Origin: Undibacterium hunanense
Lineage (GTDB): Bacteria; Pseudomonadota; Gammaproteobacteria; Burkholderiales; Burkholderiaceae_D
NCBI RefSeq assembly: GCF_014284335.1
Contig: NZ_JACOGF010000006.1
Coordinates: 248,001 to 312,000 of the forward strand
DNA length: 64,000 nt
Reading direction: 5' to 3'
Shown here: positions 7,470 to 15,863 of the stretch, piece after piece
Layout of the letters: every line of letters begins with the position of its first letter
Position numbering within the stretch: the first letter of the stretch is position 1
The notes under the pieces: model-generated
What the model saw: only the letters and a program-made list of their open reading frames with translations
Database searches by the model: none
Told to the model about the DNA's origin: nothing
Position numbers and translations under genes: made by a program

Positions 7470-8444
7470 TTACGGTGTTTGCTTCAAAAAATCCCTGACC
7501 ACAGCCACGGTCGCGGCCGGATCTTCTTCATGCGGCACATGGCCAAGCTGTTCAAACATCACCAGTTTGCTGCCCGCAATATCCCGCTGAAACCATTTGG
7601 CGTTTTCCGGCGGGATCAAATGATCTTTTCCTCCCCAGATAATCAGCGTCGGTATCTGTATGCGCTTGATGCTGGCTGCCTGTGCGCCATGATCAAGCTG
7701 GCTGAAACGCACCCGTAGAGCATGGCGATTGCCTGCGCGCAGTGTCATGGCCTGATAACGGTCAACCAGGTCTGACGTCACCTTATCCGGGTTCCCATAC
7801 ACGTTTTTCACACTGGCTTCCATCATGTGGCGCGGCAGGGTATGTTCCATCAGCCATGCAGCCTCAGGCATGCGAGCCATGAGAAAACCCAGCGGTATCG
7901 AAGTTGGCGTAAACGCATAGCCACCGGCATCTACCAGGATCAGACGCTCTACCCTGTCTGGTGCAGCCACTGCCACCTGCCAGGCAATTTCACCACCGAG
8001 TGAATTGCCACCGATGATGAAGCGGCTGACATGCATGGTATCCATCAAATCCAGGATAAATTTCGCATAGGTCGGGCTGTGATAATCATCTTCAAAATTG
8101 GGCCCGGTCAGACCGAATGCAGGGATATCCATGCTGATGATACGTCGCTGCGTTTTCAGCGCCGCTACCCAGCCTTCCCAGGTATGCAGACTGGCCGAGG
8201 TACCATGGATGAGCACCAGTGGCACCGGGTCATCACGCAAACCTTCATCACGCACGTGGACAGGTAAACCTTTCACGGCAATGAACTGGGAAGGCGCTGG
8301 TGCCCAGCGTGGCAACAACTCTTCCACCGGCTTGTCCGGTGCCCAGGTCAACAAGATCGCAAAACATACTATGCTGAACAGCAGCATGATAATGCCCAGG
8401 ACGATCAGGGTAATCCGCATGGGCAGACTCAACAATTTTTGCAT
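7470..8444 (-). CDS. Membrane-anchored alpha/beta hydrolase
   Basis: This 324-residue alpha/beta-fold hydrolase has an N-terminal membrane segment (about residues 10-33), so it is probably anchored in the inner membrane with its catalytic domain in the periplasm. The catalytic triad is visible: S148 in GNSLG (146-150), D274 in WGGKDH, and H302 in LGHVPH. An oxyanion HG lies at 80-81. The substrate cannot be read from sequence; esterase, epoxide hydrolase and haloperoxidase-like members share this layout. It stands alone, with the neighbouring csp terminator on its 3' side. Confidence 0.9.
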   Translation of the reverse strand: MQKLLSLPMRITLIVLGIIMLLFSIVCFAILLTWAPDKPVEELLPRWAPAPSQFIAVKGLPVHVRDEGLRDDPVPLVLIHGTSASLHTWEGWVAALKTQRRIISMDIPAFGLTGPNFEDDYHSPTYAKFILDLMDTMHVSRFIIGGNSLGGEIAWQVAVAAPDRVERLILVDAGGYAFTPTSIPLGFLMARMPEAAWLMEHTLPRHMMEASVKNVYGNPDKVTSDLVDRYQAMTLRAGNRHALRVRFSQLDHGAQAASIKRIQIPTLIIWGGKDHLIPPENAKWFQRDIAGSKLVMFEQLGHVPHEEDPAATVAVVRDFLKQTP

Positions 8445-8554
8445 GCTGTACTTTCAGGGAAATGACTGAATTTTATCAAAACGATCACAGAGTGTTCTGC
8501 CAGAGTGTAGCGCAAGTTCCGCCGCCGCCATGGGCTTTGTTGCATGAGGCAGTA

Positions 8555-9103
8555 TCAAGCACCATTAATCTGCTTGCGCATACGGCAGACCGGGGCATCC
8601 ACGCCACCCGGCAGATGCAGGATGATGTCTTCCACAGGCGCAAAACCACAAGCCAGGTATAACGGTACACCGGGCATGGTCGCCACCAGTTCCAATGCGG
8701 TGAACCCTGCGGCCAATGCCTGCTCAGTGCAGTGTGCCAGCAACATACGCCCCAGGCCACGACGTGCGGCCGTGGGTGCGACGAAAAATGCACGTATGCG
8801 TGCCGCTTCGGTCGCAGGGTCCAGCAAACTGTCTTCACCATGCTTGGCCTGGTCGCCTCCAAACAGGGTTTTACGCTTGCTCCAGCCACCACAGGCCAGC
8901 ATCTGCCCCCGTTCCTCAACAATGAAATAGGTACGGTCAGTCAGTAACTGGGTATCGACCCCAAACACATGCTGCTGCATGGCCTGCGCCTGTAGCGGCG
9001 TATAAAACGAGACACTGAGTTCTATCGACGATACGGCAATCAGATCCTGCATGGCGGCAGTGTCGCCATGTTCAGCACAACGGACAGTAAAATCTGTATG
9101 CAT
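8555..9103 (-). CDS. GNAT-family N-acetyltransferase
   Basis: This 182-residue acetyltransferase has the acetyl-CoA-binding motif A, with RRGLGRMLL near the middle and an arginine/glycine pyrophosphate loop, followed by a C-terminal strand and loop (YLACGFAPVED) typical of GNAT motif B. An upstream in-frame ATG at 9145 exists, but the ATG at 9103 is chosen because AAGGAAC lies about 7 bases before it and homologous proteins normally start just before the first beta strand. The substrate is unknown. It is transcribed divergently from the GyrI-like gene. Confidence 0.85.
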   Translation of the reverse strand: MHTDFTVRCAEHGDTAAMQDLIAVSSIELSVSFYTPLQAQAMQQHVFGVDTQLLTDRTYFIVEERGQMLACGGWSKRKTLFGGDQAKHGEDSLLDPATEAARIRAFFVAPTAARRGLGRMLLAHCTEQALAAGFTALELVATMPGVPLYLACGFAPVEDIILHLPGGVDAPVCRMRKQINGA

Positions 9104-9208
9104 TAGCTGTTCCTTTTTTGTCGTCCTGCACCTGCAAGTCCGCAAGATTTGTCAAATGCAGTCATGTTAATGTACAGACTTGATTCAACAACACAAGAGG
9201 ACATTATC

Positions 9209-9685
9209 ATGCAAACACAGATACAGGACATCGATGGCTTTCAGGTCAGCGGTTTACAGGTACGTACACGCAATGCCGATGAAACCAATCCATCCACGGC
9301 CAAAATCGGCCCGATGTGGGGACAGTTCTTTGCCCGGCAACTGGCAGACACGTTGCCAAACAAAGCGGCGGATGCAAAAATCTATGGCGTCTACTCCAAC
9401 TATCAATCTGACGCCAGCGGTGAATTTGATGCCATGGCAGGCGCGGCGGTATCGGCAGCAGTAACGACAGCAATAACAGCGGATGGTTTTGCCACAGTCA
9501 ATATCAAGTCCGGCAAATATCTGGTATTTGCCTGCGAAGGTGAGATGCCCATGGCAGTAATTCAGGGCTGGGGCAAGGTCTGGTCTTACTTCAACAGCAA
9601 TACAGAACATGAACGTTGTTATCAGACTGATTTTGAAGAATATCTGGGGCCACAGCAAGCCGCCATCTACATCGGTATAAAATAA
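9209..9685 (+). CDS. GyrI-like small-molecule-binding protein
   Basis: This 158-residue protein is a stand-alone GyrI-like (SbmC/Rob C-terminal, effector-binding) domain with the family's paired beta-alpha repeats and the closing EEY-L-IYIGIK region. Such domains bind small hydrophobic or cationic ligands, or inhibit gyrase. The start at 9209 is favoured over an upstream ATG (9149) because AGAGGA sits 7-12 bases ahead of it. The next gene is an AraC regulator with the same domain fused behind its DNA-binding part, so the pair probably share a ligand or arose by domain duplication. Confidence 0.85.
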   Translation: MQTQIQDIDGFQVSGLQVRTRNADETNPSTAKIGPMWGQFFARQLADTLPNKAADAKIYGVYSNYQSDASGEFDAMAGAAVSAAVTTAITADGFATVNIKSGKYLVFACEGEMPMAVIQGWGKVWSYFNSNTEHERCYQTDFEEYLGPQQAAIYIGIK

Positions 9686-9712
9686 GTCCAGCGCATACAA
9701 TAAAAGGCCAGC

Positions 9713-10576
9713 ATGTCCGCAAACCCAGCCTCTCAAGTCAGTTATGAAAGACGCCTGAGCCGCGTCACCAATTATCTGCATGAGCATCTCGATGAAGACC
9801 TGGATTTGAACAGACTGGCAGAGATTGCCTGCATGTCGCCCTATCACTGGCACCGCATCTACCGTGCGATACATGGTGAAAGTGTGGTGGCGACCGTCAA
9901 GCGCTTGCGCCTGCAAAGGGCCGCCACACTATTGGCCCGCAGCAGCATGGCAATAGAACAGATTGCCGAATTTTCCGGTTACCCAAACCTGCAATCCTTC
10001 ACCCGTATTTTTGCATCGGTATATGGCCTGCCACCGGCACGCTACCGCAAAGAAGGCAGCCATCATCAATTTCCCTTACCGGATGAACTGCGCGCCGATC
10101 TGCATTTCCCGGTCAGTCTGACGACTATCGCTGCCCAGCAATTACTCAGCATCGATAATCTTGGCAGTTATATGGGCATCAGCAAGACTTTTGATATCTT
10201 GAATGGCTGCGCTGCATCGCGACAATTGTTCCGGGCGGATACGCGCTGGATAGGAATTTATTACGACGATGCAATGACGGTGGAAGAAGACAGGCTGCGC
10301 TCCAAGGCCTGCATCAGCGCACCGCAGCCGCTGCCAGACCTGGCCTTGCAGGCACCGCTGTCTGTGACCGAACTGCGTGGCGGCAAGTATGCGGTGCTGA
10401 CTTACAAGGGGCCTTATTCCGACATGCAGCCAGTGTATCGCTGGTTCTTTGGTGTCTGGCTGCCAGCTTCCGGCGAAGAAATCGATGATGCACCGCCGTT
10501 TGAAGAATATCTGAACAACCCGCGCGATACGGCACCGACCGAATTGTTGACGAATATCTTCATGCCTTTGCGCTAA
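9713..10576 (+). CDS. AraC-family regulator with GyrI-like C-terminal domain
   Basis: This 287-residue regulator has two helix-turn-helix motifs of the AraC/XylS type at about residues 15-115 (LAEIACMSPYHWHRIY and IAEFSGYPNLQSFTRIF) and then a GyrI-like effector domain (about 120-287). This order, DNA binding first and ligand domain last, matches the Rob/SoxS-linked multidrug-type activators. It starts 27 bases after the stand-alone GyrI-like gene and is probably co-transcribed with it. Its 3' end overlaps the convergent LysR gene by 4 bases. Confidence 0.92.
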   Translation: MSANPASQVSYERRLSRVTNYLHEHLDEDLDLNRLAEIACMSPYHWHRIYRAIHGESVVATVKRLRLQRAATLLARSSMAIEQIAEFSGYPNLQSFTRIFASVYGLPPARYRKEGSHHQFPLPDELRADLHFPVSLTTIAAQQLLSIDNLGSYMGISKTFDILNGCAASRQLFRADTRWIGIYYDDAMTVEEDRLRSKACISAPQPLPDLALQAPLSVTELRGGKYAVLTYKGPYSDMQPVYRWFFGVWLPASGEEIDDAPPFEEYLNNPRDTAPTELLTNIFMPLR

Positions 10577-11478
10577 ATTGGTAGCGTCGCCTCATCATTA
10601 AATTCCCTGACCAGAAAATCGATGAAAGCCCGTGCCGCCATCGGCAACCGGTTGGATGGTACATACAGCGCATACAGGCTGATGACCGGGGCCTCTTGCC
10701 AGTCCTTGAGTATGTGCACCAAAGCCCCCTGTGCCACACATTTTTGTGTGATGAAATCCGGCTGCAAGACGATGCCCAGACCATCGACGGCAGCCTGGGC
10801 CAGCATCTCGCCGTTATTCGAACATAAGGCTCCACCCACACGCACCCGCTTTTCATTGCGACCATCGGTGAGTTGCCATTCGGCCCCGGTCAGATTGTGT
10901 CCATAATTCAGACAGCGATGCTGAGCCAGTTGCGAAGGCTCTTCAGGCTGGCCGTGCTTTTTCAGATAAGCAGGGCTGGCATACAGCGAACGTTTCACGG
11001 CACAAATGCGGCGTGCTGCCAGATTCGAATCACTCATATGGGCGATACGCAGGCTCAGATCAAATCCCATCTCTATGGGATTGAGCATACGATCGTTCAA
11101 ATCCATGCGCAATTCAACACGCGGATGCTGTTTTAAAAACTGACTCATGCGCGGTGCCAGCATGATGGTACCAAAGCTCATGGGTGCGTTAACCACCAGC
11201 TTGCCGATTGCCTGGGTGCGCCGCTCGGTCAGGGCCAGGGTCACTTCATCTGACAAAGCCAGGATAGAACGCACGTATTCATGCAATTCCGCACCGGCGC
11301 TGGTCAGGGATAGTGCACGGCTGGTGCGGTTAAGAAGCTTGACGTTATACGTCTCTTCCAGCGACGCCACCAGTTTGCTGACCTGCGAACGGGTCACATC
11401 CATTTCACGTGCAGCAGCGGCAAAGCTGCCATGTTGCCAGGAAAGCGCAAAAGCGCGGAAGGCATCGAGTCTGTCCAT
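10573..11478 (-). CDS. LysR-family transcriptional regulator
   Basis: This 301-residue LysR-type regulator has an N-terminal winged helix-turn-helix (residues 1-60, with AAAREMDVTRSQVSKLVASL as recognition region) and a C-terminal periplasmic-binding-protein-like effector domain. It is divergent from the isochorismatase-like hydrolase gene across a 206-base control region with phased 10-base repeats. LysR regulators usually control the divergent neighbour, so that gene is the likely target. The inducer is unknown. Confidence 0.92.
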   Translation of the reverse strand: MDRLDAFRAFALSWQHGSFAAAAREMDVTRSQVSKLVASLEETYNVKLLNRTSRALSLTSAGAELHEYVRSILALSDEVTLALTERRTQAIGKLVVNAPMSFGTIMLAPRMSQFLKQHPRVELRMDLNDRMLNPIEMGFDLSLRIAHMSDSNLAARRICAVKRSLYASPAYLKKHGQPEEPSQLAQHRCLNYGHNLTGAEWQLTDGRNEKRVRVGGALCSNNGEMLAQAAVDGLGIVLQPDFITQKCVAQGALVHILKDWQEAPVISLYALYVPSNRLPMAARAFIDFLVREFNDEATLPI

Positions 11479-11600
11479 GGCAATGTTTCCAATTTAGATA
11501 CACAATGACTTCATTTTACTATCTAGTGCGCATTATGGAAACAATCTACAGTACAGCATGTCTTCACACAGACTTGTTGAACCCGGTAAAACCCAAAAGA

Positions 11601-11660
11601 TTCAAATTAGTTCAATCACATTCGACCTTATTCAGCCTTATTCGGCCTTACTCAGCCTTA
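11601..11660. repeat. Six phased 10-bp units (TTCRRCCTTA type)
   Basis: Six consecutive 10-base units each begin TTC or CTC; the last four are nearly identical (TTCGACCTTA, TTCAGCCTTA, TTCGGCCTTA, CTCAGCCTTA). They occupy the LysR-hydrolase intergenic region, ending 24 bases before the hydrolase ATG. They may be a helically phased binding array or a slippage product that alters promoter spacing. Confidence 0.6.
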
Positions 11661-11684
11661 CAAACAACCTACGGAGAACACATC

Positions 11685-12341
11685 ATGAGCAACCCAAAAC
11701 TGGATTTACTGACAGCATCCAATCACAGCCTGATCCTGATCGACCATCAACCGCAAATGACGTTTGGCGTTGCCAGCGGCATAGACCGCCAACTGCTGAA
11801 AAACAATGTGATCGGCATGGCCAAGTCTGCCAATGTGTTTAAAGTACCGACCGTGCTGACTTCGGTTGAAACTGCCGGTTTTTCTGGTGAGATCTGGCCT
11901 GAATTGCTGGCGGTACTGCCAGACAATAAAATCTTTGAACGCACCTCGATGAATACCTGGGATGACGAAGCCGTCAAAACAGAGTTGAAAAAATTTGGCC
12001 GCAAAAAACTGGTGTTTGCTGCACTGTGGACCGAAGTCTGTCTGACCTTCCCGGTACTGGAAGCCATGCGTGATGGCTATGAAGTGTATTTCGTTGAAGA
12101 TGCATCCGGCGGCACCTCGGCCGCTGCCCATAACATGGCCTTGCAACGCATGATACAGGCGGGTGCCGTGCCAATGACCTGGCAACAATACCTGCTGGAA
12201 CTGCAGCGTGACTGGGCCAAAAAAGACACTTACGAAGGTACCACCGGCGTAGTGGTCGAACATAGCGGTGCTTACGGTTCTGGCATAGATTATGCAATCA
12301 CGCACGTACATAAAATGGCAGCACGCAAAGTCGCGCATTGA
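11685..12341 (+). CDS. Isochorismatase-like (YcaC-type) hydrolase
   Basis: This 218-residue cysteine hydrolase of the isochorismatase-like superfamily shows the catalytic Asp in the first strand (D20, LILIDHQPQM) and the nucleophile C119 in ALWTEVCL. Family members hydrolyse small amides or remain without known substrate, like YcaC. The start is set at 11685, with GGAGA 7-11 bases before it; the longer reading frame upstream runs through the divergent promoter region. The hydrolase is probably controlled by the divergent LysR regulator. Confidence 0.88.
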   Translation: MSNPKLDLLTASNHSLILIDHQPQMTFGVASGIDRQLLKNNVIGMAKSANVFKVPTVLTSVETAGFSGEIWPELLAVLPDNKIFERTSMNTWDDEAVKTELKKFGRKKLVFAALWTEVCLTFPVLEAMRDGYEVYFVEDASGGTSAAAHNMALQRMIQAGAVPMTWQQYLLELQRDWAKKDTYEGTTGVVVEHSGAYGSGIDYAITHVHKMAARKVAH

Positions 12342-12370
12342 GCGACAATGAGGAAAATGAAATAAGCAGA

Positions 12371-12405
12371 CCATGCCCCGGCTGATTGAAACAGCCGGGG
12401 CATGG
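12371..12405 (+). terminator. Strong 14-bp hairpin after the hydrolase
   Basis: CCATGCCCCGGCTG (12371-12384) and CAGCCGGGGCATGG (12392-12405) form a perfect 14-bp stem with a 7-base loop. No U-tract follows; instead there is a tandem AGCACTA repeat (about 12410-12428). It may be a terminator, or an attenuating or mRNA-stabilising hairpin ahead of the amidohydrolase. Confidence 0.5.
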
Positions 12406-12470
12406 CACCTAGCACTAAGCACTAAGCACAGACCACTCCGCCTCTGATCAATCTTAAAACACCTGACATC

Positions 12471-14348
12471 ATGATCGCTATCGCCGACACGCTGTACCTG
12501 AATGGCCGTTTCACCACCCTGGATAAACAAAATCCGCTGGCAAGCGCGGTAGCGATTGCCGATGGCAAGTTCATTGCCGTCGGGGACGCGGACGAAGTGC
12601 ACCGCCATATCGGGGCTGAAACCAAAGTCATAGACCTCAAGGGCCGCGCCGCCATTCCCGGCTTGCACGACAGTCACACTCACCTGATACGCGCGGGGTT
12701 GAACTACACCATGGAATTACGCTGGGACGGTGTACCTTCACTGGCAGATGCCATGCGTATGCTGAAGGAACAGGTTGCCCGCACTCCGGCACCGCAATGG
12801 GTACGCGTGGTCGGCGGTTTCACCGAACACCAGTTTGCAGAAAAAAGATTGCCGACACTGGCAGAAATCAATGCTGCTGCACCCGATACACCCGTGTTTA
12901 TCCTGCATCTGTATGACCGTGCCTTACTCAATGGCGCAGCCCTGCGTGCAGTCGGTTATACCAAAGACACACCCAGTCCGCCCGGTGGTGAAATTGAGCG
13001 TGACAAGCAAGGCAATCCTACCGGGCTCTTGCTGGCCAAACCGAATGCCATGATCCTGTATGCGACCCTGGCCAAGGGTCCGAAACTGGACCCGGACGCG
13101 CAAGAGATTTCAACCCGGCTGTTCATGCGTGAACTGAATCGCCTGGGCATTACCTCGGTGATTGATGCCGGTGGTGGTTTCCAGAATTACCCGGATGACT
13201 ATCGCATCATCGAGAAGTTGCAAAACGATGGTGACCTGACCGTCCGCATCGCCTATAACCTGTTCACCCAAAGACCGAAACAGGAAGTCGAAGACTTCCA
13301 GACCTGGAGTGATTTACTGCCACCACTGTCCGGCAATGCCATGTACCGCCATAATGGTGCCGGTGAAATGCTGGTGTTTTCAGCGGCCGACTTTGAAGAT
13401 TTTCGCGAGCCACGTCCAACGCCGGTCGACAGCATGGAAGATGAACTGGAACGCGTGGTGCGCCTGCTGGTAGAAAAGCGCTGGCCTTTCCGCTTGCATG
13501 CCACCTACGATGAAACCATCAGCCGTGCACTGGATACCTTTGAACGGGTGAACCGCGATATCCCCTTTAACAATCTGCACTGGTTTTTTGACCATGCCGA
13601 AACCATCAGCCCGCAAAACATAGACCGTGTCAGAGCACTGGGTGGTGGTATCGCCATCCAGCATCGCATGGCTTATCAGGGTGAATATTTCATCGAACGT
13701 TATGGCAGCCAGAAAGCAGCGCATTCGCCACCAGTGCGGCGTATGCTGGATGCGGGTATTCCCGTTGGTGGTGGCACCGATGCCACCCGCGTCGCCAGTT
13801 ATAACCCCTGGGTCAGCCTGGCATGGATGATCACCGGCAGAACCGTGGGTGGAACTGCCCTGTATCAGTCCGATAATTTACTTGACCGGGAAACTGCCTT
13901 GCGCCTGTGGACCACCGGCAGTGCCTGGTTTGCCAATGCTGACGGCAAACAGGGACAGATCAAGGCCGGTCATCTGGCGGATTTCATCGTTCCTTCAGCA
14001 GATCTTTTTGCCATTCCCGAAATGGATATTGCCAGTATGGTGTCGCATCTGACCGTGGTCGGTGGCAAGGTCGTGCATGGTGATGACGCATTTTCCAATC
14101 TGGCACCACCCATGCCGCGTGCAGCCAATGACTGGGCGCCGACCAATGCCTTTGGCGGTTACTGGCGGGAGCCTGTCAGCCAGAAAACAAAAGCCGGTCA
14201 TCTGAAAAAACCTGTCATACATGCCGATTGCTGCGCCAAACCGTGTCAGGTTCATGGTCATGGCCATACGTCCAGCTGGCTCAATCCCGTGCCGGTATCA
14301 GATGAAAAAAGCTTTTGGGGCGCACTTGGCTGCGCGTGCTGGTTATGA
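12471..14348 (+). CDS. YtcJ-like amidohydrolase
   Basis: This 625-residue metal-dependent amidohydrolase (amidohydrolase_3/YtcJ-like) has the first-strand metal ligands HxH at H69 and H71 (GLHDSHTHL), a later FDHAE region and a C-terminal GGGTDA strand with the metal aspartate. The extended C-terminus carries an unusual Cys/His patch (HADCCAKPCQVHGHGH) that could bind another metal. The substrate is unknown. No clear ribosome binding site precedes the ATG. It overlaps the following DoxX-like gene (ATGA), suggesting coupled expression. Confidence 0.88.
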   Translation: MIAIADTLYLNGRFTTLDKQNPLASAVAIADGKFIAVGDADEVHRHIGAETKVIDLKGRAAIPGLHDSHTHLIRAGLNYTMELRWDGVPSLADAMRMLKEQVARTPAPQWVRVVGGFTEHQFAEKRLPTLAEINAAAPDTPVFILHLYDRALLNGAALRAVGYTKDTPSPPGGEIERDKQGNPTGLLLAKPNAMILYATLAKGPKLDPDAQEISTRLFMRELNRLGITSVIDAGGGFQNYPDDYRIIEKLQNDGDLTVRIAYNLFTQRPKQEVEDFQTWSDLLPPLSGNAMYRHNGAGEMLVFSAADFEDFREPRPTPVDSMEDELERVVRLLVEKRWPFRLHATYDETISRALDTFERVNRDIPFNNLHWFFDHAETISPQNIDRVRALGGGIAIQHRMAYQGEYFIERYGSQKAAHSPPVRRMLDAGIPVGGGTDATRVASYNPWVSLAWMITGRTVGGTALYQSDNLLDRETALRLWTTGSAWFANADGKQGQIKAGHLADFIVPSADLFAIPEMDIASMVSHLTVVGGKVVHGDDAFSNLAPPMPRAANDWAPTNAFGGYWREPVSQKTKAGHLKKPVIHADCCAKPCQVHGHGHTSSWLNPVPVSDEKSFWGALGCACWL

Positions 14349-14755
14349 CGCTGCCCTCTTCCATACAGACGCTGGCACTGTCATTGCTGGCCAGCGTGTT
14401 CGCCTGGAGCGCGGCCGACAAACTGTTGCACTGGCAAGAGGGCCTTGCTGAAGTCAGCGAGCAACTGCCATTTTTTCCCCTGCTTCTGTTATGCGGCACC
14501 GTGCTGCTACAGGGTAGTGGCAGTATAGGCTTGCTGGCGGCGGCCTTTTTTCCTGACAACCCCACGCTGCGTCATCTGGGTGGCTGGGCTGCACTGGCAC
14601 TGGCCGGTTTCACCGGTATGGCAACACTGTTGTTTCATGCTTTCTGGCGTGAAAAAACTGCCAAAGATGTAAGGCGTATGCTGACCGTCTTCCTCGAGCA
14701 TGTGGCTCTGGTCGGCGGCCTGCTGCTGGCAGCCACGGTTTTGCTGACTGCCTGA
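14345..14755 (+). CDS. DoxX-like membrane protein
   Basis: This 136-residue hydrophobic protein has about four transmembrane helices in the DoxX/MauE-like pattern: a short loop with a charged KLLHW after helix 1, and a bundle ending in LLLAATVLL. The start is chosen at 14345, where the ATG overlaps the amidohydrolase stop (ATGA); an earlier ATG at 14315 would overlap further. DoxX-type proteins work in membrane redox or quinone-linked systems. Here it is probably a partner of the amidohydrolase, although the link is only positional. Confidence 0.75.
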   Translation: MTLPSSIQTLALSLLASVFAWSAADKLLHWQEGLAEVSEQLPFFPLLLLCGTVLLQGSGSIGLLAAAFFPDNPTLRHLGGWAALALAGFTGMATLLFHAFWREKTAKDVRRMLTVFLEHVALVGGLLLAATVLLTA

Positions 14756-14761
14756 TTTATC

Positions 14762-15031
14762 TAGAACTCATTTCATAAATAGGGATGAGTGCGAGCAAGG
14801 CGATTCGGGATGCAGTGCAAGGCGTGACACGCAGCTAAGGCTGGTGCCTTAGCAAGCGGCGCAACGCTGCAATGCGCCCGAATCGCCAGCTCCCGAAGGG
14901 TTTGCCACATAACGCGTGCTGGACTGCGTTGGACTCGTTGTCAATAGACCCGCTATTGACTGCCTCGTCCGCCTTGCCAGCCCACGTTATGAAGCAAACG
15001 CATCTCACCCCTATTTATGAAATGAGTTCTA
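14762..15031. mobile_element. Miniature inverted-repeat element (MITE), ~270 bp
   Basis: Near-perfect 28-bp terminal inverted repeats (14762-14789 and 15004-15031, one mismatch) flank about 215 bases with no gene. The outermost TA on each side may be a duplicated TA target, as for IS630/Tc1-like elements. Inside is a perfect GTCAATAG/CTATTGAC hairpin (14940-14960). A related 35-base fragment with the same end sequence lies at 24080-24114. The element separates the DoxX-like and DUF1275 genes, and no transposase is present in the window. Confidence 0.8.
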
Positions 15032-15085
15032 ATTGCACCCTATTTCACCCTATTCATCCACATCCACAGGATACTGACACCAATC

Positions 15086-15796
15086 ATGCCAGCCGACATT
15101 TCACCATCAACGCCGGGTACCAGCCCAGCCCCCGTATTTCATCCGTGGATGGCACCACTGCTGGCACTGGTCGCTGCCTATATAGACACCTTAGGTTTCA
15201 TCGCCCTGTTCGGACTCTTTACTGCCCATGTCACAGGCAACTTTGTCCTGATCGGTGCGGCTTTCGTGCATGGTGGCAGTGGCATGACTTTAAAGTTCCT
15301 GGCTTTTCCCGCCTTCATCGCCGGTGTCTTGCTGGCCAAATGGACGCATGGATATCTGTCGGCGCGTGGCAGCACCAGGGTATTGAAGATACTGCTGGCA
15401 CTGGAAGCCCTGTGCCTGTTTACCTTCGCCATGGCGGGCATTATCCTGCGGCCTGATCTGGGTTCGGACCCGGGATTCACCGCTATCGTCACCGGCATGC
15501 TGGGTGCAGTCGCCATGGGCTTGCAAAACGGCACCAGTCGCCTGAGTCTGTCCAGCCTGGTACCCACCACGGTCATGACCGGCAATGTGACGCAAATCGT
15601 GATTGATCTGGTGGATGCGGCATCCGGCAACGCCATCGCACGTGAACGCATACGCCGTTTCATCCCGGCAGTGATGGGCTTTGTGGTTGGTGCCGTGGGT
15701 GGCGCAGTCGCTTATGTGGCTTTGGGCTTTGTCGCCGTGTTACCGGTGATTGCCGTGCTGCTGGTATTGATCCGCATTGCGGACCCGCGCAAATAA
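15086..15796 (+). CDS. DUF1275 (YoaK-family) membrane protein
   Basis: This 236-residue inner-membrane protein has about six hydrophobic segments. The conserved start of the family is seen as AAYIDTLGFIALFGLFTAHVTGN, shared between TM1 and TM2 (residues about 30-52), and a later GNVTQ motif precedes the second half. DUF1275 proteins have no established function. A proline-rich N-terminal tail precedes TM1. The gene begins 54 bases after a MITE, so the element may have replaced or contributed promoter sequence. Confidence 0.88.
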   Translation: MPADISPSTPGTSPAPVFHPWMAPLLALVAAYIDTLGFIALFGLFTAHVTGNFVLIGAAFVHGGSGMTLKFLAFPAFIAGVLLAKWTHGYLSARGSTRVLKILLALEALCLFTFAMAGIILRPDLGSDPGFTAIVTGMLGAVAMGLQNGTSRLSLSSLVPTTVMTGNVTQIVIDLVDAASGNAIARERIRRFIPAVMGFVVGAVGGAVAYVALGFVAVLPVIAVLLVLIRIADPRK

Positions 15797-15808
15797 TCTC
15801 AATCCTGA

Positions 15809-15838
15809 GCGTATTTCAGGAACAGGGCTGAAATACGC
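15809..15838. terminator. Bidirectional hairpin between convergent genes
   Basis: GCGTATTTCAG (15809-15819) and CTGAAATACGC (15828-15838) form a perfect 11-bp stem, followed by a second small stem GGCTT/AAGCC. It lies between the convergent DUF1275 and APH genes. There is no U-tract, so the terminator function is tentative. Confidence 0.5.
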
Positions 15839-15863
15839 GGCTTAAAAGCCATGCTCGCTCGCG

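Noticed and set aside
11706..12683. 325-codon ORF antisense to the isochorismatase-like hydrolase and the start of the amidohydrolase
   Set aside because: It spans two genes with good family motifs and has no recognised domain.
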